The notes under the pieces were generated by a model. It saw only the letters and a program-made list of their open reading frames with translations. It made no database searches and was not told where the DNA came from. From positions 3,836,714 to 3,900,713 of the forward strand of contig JAQFVV010012506.1 of NCBI GenBank assembly GCA_028023455.1: a DNA stretch of 64,000 bases. Reading direction: 5' to 3'. Below are positions 60,090 to 64,000 of the stretch, in pieces. The position numbers and the translations under genes were made by a program. The stretch is from Epiperipatus broadwayi (Eukaryota > Onychophora > Udeonychophora > Euonychophora > Peripatidae). The stretch's first letter is position 1, and each line of letters starts with the position of its first letter.

Positions 60090-61540
60090 TTATGCTCACA
60101 TTCATTCTTCACGTAGACTTTAAAAGGCAATCTCATAAGTAATTAAATTCGACTTTCGTAAATCAAAAATATAAAATGATCCGTAATCCCTCATAGTTGA
60201 ATCTTAATATTTTAATTTCAACTTTCGTAAATAAAAAAATCTCAGATGCTATATAGTTCCTCTTATTTAAATCTTAGGACTTTTCCTGTTATGAACTTTG
60301 ATCATAATGATTATTTTCTTTCGCAAATAAATTATAACACACACCTAATTTCAAATGTAAAAGAAGGAAATTTATTATATCATCCATGTTTATTATGCAT
60401 AATATGTTCTTTTCTGTGCGAGTGCGAGAATGCGTGTATGTGCGTGCAAATAAAGCAATCAATTAATGTTTCATTTTTTTATATTCAATAAATTCTTTTT
60501 TTATTTAAACAAGTCGAGCATTCCTCAAATCATTCTCTATAATTAAAATATGTTTTTTTTAAGTATTATAATCAGCATTTATTCATGCGATTAATTATTT
60601 TACTTTTAAATTTGTCTTTCTTATTTTTTTTGTTTTGTTTATTTCTTTAAGTTTCATCGTGCCGTAAGTCACGATGTTTATTTACTATGTAGTTAAGATA
60701 GGTTTAAGAGTTGGGAGGGCCTATTATTAATAAGTATAAGAAAATGTCAATAAAGCTAGTATGAATAATTCTATTGGACTGTATGATAACGGGGGGATGA
60801 TATTATAAGCTTCTAATTTTTTATATAAGGATGCGTAAGTCAAACATTCGTATTATTCGCCAAATAACCAATGACCCGGCCCAATATTTGGACAGATCTG
60901 TAAATCAACCAAGCTTCTTCTCCATTGGTTATTATTGTGTCTTTTACCAGAATGATATTCTTGAAACAATTTCATCGCGACCCTGAGTGACCCTTATTGG
61001 TCCATGCTGGGAGTTTGAGCTTATGGGCGGGGATTAGACTTCAAAATCGTTTTGATATGACGTAAGGTGATGCGAGAAATTAAATTGTAAATTAAATCAT
61101 CGTATCTGGCGCCCCCTTGTGTTGATAATGAACAACTATCGATATAGGAAAATAAATAAAGCTTTACGCTATATCATGTTTGTTTTGGAGCTCTCAATCC
61201 CTATATGAACGGTTGAATAAGGTGACCGGTTACAATATATATATTCTTCCATTTAGTAAAAATGTTACAGCTTTCATTTAAAATTCTTAATGAATTTTTA
61301 AATGATATACATGAAGTACATATATATCACTTCATATCAGTACTGTTTGCCAAAAAAAGACTTTAATTGATTAGTATATATGCACAAAACTACATGAACA
61401 AAATCATTTGTAATGATACATATATTTTTAAAAAAATATATAAGACATGAAAATTCTTAATCAAATTTGTCAAATGTCAATGTCTATGTCTCCTCCATAA
61501 TCCTCAACTGGATACAGTTCTTTTGATATTGACAATTGTC
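60090..61540. other. AT-rich spacer with a GC-richer patch
   Basis: The patch 60860-61210 is complex sequence (for example GACCCGGCCCAATATTTGG and GGCGGGGATTAGACTTC) without an identified feature. Confidence 0.3.
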
Positions 61541-61559
61541 ATTTCAGCAAAGTATCATG

Positions 61560-62970
61560 TAGGTTTTGGTTTTCAGTATCATCATAGTCAATTAGTCACC
61601 CAGATAAGTTGCATGCGGGGAAATATGCCCGGACTTTAGATTGCTCAGTTTTCCAGGTTTAAGCCACATTGCCAAAATCAATGACCATCCAGACCTCAGC
61701 CTTTTATTCAATGTTACAATTGCTTTGTTCCAGCATAATTTGCTATACAGTTGCAGGCATACTATAGTGAATGACTCTAATTACCTGATCTTCAGATAAA
61801 AGTAACAGTCAGGGACCTTAATTTTGCTATTTGTTGATCAAAAAACCTTGTGTTTCTCCTAATACCCCTGGTTATTTTTCTTGATATCTTATAAAGCAAC
61901 CCATCCTGTAATTCTTTACTCCAGAAACTTCTTAATAACTGCTGATATTCTTCAAATGTTTGTGGCTTTGGCATCATGCAGTGTCACCATTCTTTTGCAG
62001 CTCATTGCAAATGATTGGAAGATACTGCTAGCCATTCCTCAATAATCCTATGAAAATAAAATAGCTCCTTCAAGCTTTTAAGGTGTGCTAGCAGGCTCTC
62101 TCCAACATGACACTAAATTATTTCACCTGAGTCATTTTCACTACAGGCACATTAGTACCTTCCTGTTTTTCTTGTGCCTTGTTTCATAACTGTTTCAGGA
62201 TATATTGATACTTGAGATCCCTTTTATCTCAGTTTCTATGGCAAGTTGCTTCTTTTCATTCAGCTGTTTGTATTATCAGTTCCTTAATTTTAGCTTCAAC
62301 CTGTTTGAGACTTTCACTGCAATGCTTAATCTCAGCTTTAATTTCTACTTAATGCATTTCATTTTTTCTCTATACATTGATATATATATATTCATTGATT
62401 TTCTCATCTGTTTGAGTCTGTTATCTCTGGGAATCTATTTGATCTGTGTGCACCTCCTTCTTCATTTCTGTTATTGTTTTTGTCATTTTTTGTTGTCATT
62501 TGCAGATATTTCATGTGTTGGTCCTATCTGTCATTATTATCCATTTTTTCTTTTAATTGCTCTATTCTTTGCCCTTGACCATTTATCACCATGATATTCA
62601 CAGTTGTTCCACTAATACCACCTTTTATCTGCATGATTCTCTCTTCAAATTTTTGGTTTTGTTCTTTTTCTCTTCTTGTTTGCTCTACCATCTTGATCAA
62701 TATCCTCTTCTGTTTGATTTTGTTATCTTCTATCCTGACTATTCCTATAGATTACCATACTTGGTTCTTTGAAATTAATTTCTGAGCTTTGATTTTTGTA
62801 AATGTTGCCACCAGGATCTACACTTGACTGATCCTGATTGAATGCACCAGATTCAATACCATTGTTTAAATTCTCTATTATTCTTAATTTCATTCTATTT
62901 TGTATTCTGCTCTTTTTATTATTTATGCTTTGTTAATCCACTTTACTCTGTTTGCTTTATGTGAGTGCTG
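61560..62970 (-). pseudogene. gag relic of a second LTR retrotransposon
   Basis: Read on the minus strand, 62970-62300 gives glutamine-, lysine- and glutamate-rich coiled-coil fragments (such as RREKEQNQKFEERIMQIK). Next comes a capsid-like segment: MPKPQTFEEYQQLLRSFWSK and ELQDG, then, after a frameshift, LSEDQVIRVIHYSMP. The order F..F...FWS+..Q, followed by EDQ-I, is the pattern of the Ty3/gypsy retrotransposon gag domain. Multiple frameshifts are present, no LTR was identified, and no pol follows within the window. The long plus-strand frames at 62205-62785 are shadows of this region. Confidence 0.5.
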
Positions 62971-62979
62971 GCTACTTCC

Positions 62980-64000
62980 ATATTAGTCATTTCTCTGCCA
63001 TCCACATTGTATCCCTCACTGATATTGCTTATGCATAATATTAAACATTCTGTAGACTCCAGCTTATAAATAGAATGAGCTTGTGTCTATATATTACAGG
63101 ATGTTACACACATATATATATATACTTAATTTGATTTATTTATATATTGATATGAAAATTCACTATTATAATTAATAAAATAATTTATTTTATGTACCAT
63201 GAGATCATATATAAACAGAGAAAACCAAATTTACTACATGACATCACACATATATAGTTTATATTATTTTATTTTTATTTTTCAGCCATACAATGACATA
63301 TATATTGTACAGGATAGAGAATCCATCCTTACTTTTTGAAGTCTAGTATGGTTTAAAAAAATGTCTTTGATATAGTTTTACTTAAGGAATTGTAAATAAG
63401 TTGTTAGTGCTATTGTTATTAATTGTTTTATTGTTATTTAGTTCAGGGTTATTTATTTATTATGATATATGCTTTGTTTTGAGATAGATAAATCATTATA
63501 ATTACAATATATGTATATAATTATGAATGTGTGTATAAAGAAATAATCATTAGCAGTGGTATTTAAATTTCTAAATATAATTATATTGTACCTTTATTTA
63601 TTTATTTTTAAAAAAATTATAAAAAATATAGTAGTATTATTATGGTTGTTTAAATATTCAATTGATTTGTAAATTACAACATAAATTTTTCAATGTAATA
63701 TATATGTATATTTTTTATTGACATTTTTTTCTTTTATTTTGTTATTTTAAAAAATATTTTAAAATTGTTAAACAATAGTGTTAAAGATTTTTTTAAAAAT
63801 CAGCACATGAATTTACAACAATAGGAGCGAGCTGGCTATGGAACGTTGGTCATTTCTCCAAATTTTTCTTATAAATTTCCTTACAAAAAAATATAGGATT
63901 AAGGATTAATACTAAAGATGGTTTGCTAAGTTCAACTTTATCATTTTGAGGCATTTGCCTCTCTAATTGCCCATCTAACAACATTGGAAAGTTCGTGAAG
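62980..64000. other. AT-rich end of the window
   Basis: Low-complexity AT-rich DNA; no feature supported. Confidence 0.4.

Noticed and set aside
62205-62785. Hydrophobic plus-strand frames as membrane proteins
   Set aside because: They are phenylalanine- and leucine-rich because the minus strand is a lysine- and glutamine-rich coiled-coil gag relic.
1-64000. CRISPR array or bacterial operon
   Set aside because: No regular direct repeats with unique spacers and no prokaryotic gene organisation; spliced gene and SINEs indicate an animal genome.

Overview
This is an AT-rich (roughly three quarters A+T by eye), intron- and repeat-dominated stretch of a eukaryotic, almost certainly metazoan invertebrate, genome. 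Evidence: a two-exon secreted Kunitz gene with canonical GT/AG splice sites and a 5.7-kb intron, tRNA-derived SINEs with A and B boxes, Penelope-like, LTR, hAT-like and Merlin-like elements, and no bacterial gene organisation. The mix would suit a mollusc, arthropod or other invertebrate; I cannot name the species. Most long reading frames are chance frames in AT-rich DNA or shadows of decayed transposons.

Host genes. The only well-supported host gene lies on the minus strand: a signal-peptide exon (13229-13289) and a Kunitz-domain exon (7366-7535) joined by a phase-1 intron, predicting a 76-residue secreted protease-inhibitor-type protein with lysine at P1 and a TATA box upstream. On the plus strand a few exon-like blocks (17453-17517, 27254-27423, 31331-31482) have good splice signals and compatible phase and may belong to an unrecognised gene.

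Region by region. 0-1 kb: foldback array of a dispersed repeat family (family B) that recurs near 5, 20.7, 22.7 and 27.6-28.1 kb. 1.6-2.4 kb: two tRNA-type SINEs, one with a 15-bp target-site duplication (TSD). 7.3-13.4 kb: Kunitz gene, its intron holding a hairpin element and two SINEs. 14.7-15.2 kb: a 401-bp insertion with near-perfect 76-nt inverted arms and a hammerhead-like motif, flanked by a 13-bp TSD. 15.6-16.0 kb: hAT-type MITE with perfect 8-bp TSD. 21.7-22.0 kb: hairpin MITE with a 14-G loop. 26.3 and 31.9 kb: two related hAT-like MITEs. 28.3 and 30.9 kb: copies of another SINE-like repeat. 32.2-34.2 kb: broken Penelope-like element (reverse transcriptase plus GIY-YIG domain). 34.66-37.19 kb: a 2.5-kb element with 30-bp terminal inverted repeats (TIRs), an exact 8-bp TSD and tandem internal modules, without a transposase. 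42.2-43.5 kb: an internally deleted Merlin/ISXO2-type element with intact TIRs and TSD; a second ISXO2-type transposase relic sits at 46.6 kb. 52.4-57.6 kb: an LTR retrotransposon with two diverged LTRs, gag-like and integrase relics, and no reverse transcriptase. 61.5-63.0 kb: a second decayed gag relic on the minus strand.

Apart from the Kunitz gene there is no evidence that the genes here work together; the window is best read as a transposon graveyard around one small secreted-protein gene. The most interesting objects are the 2.5-kb modular TIR element, the hammerhead-bearing 401-bp insertion, and the deletion derivative of the Merlin-type element.
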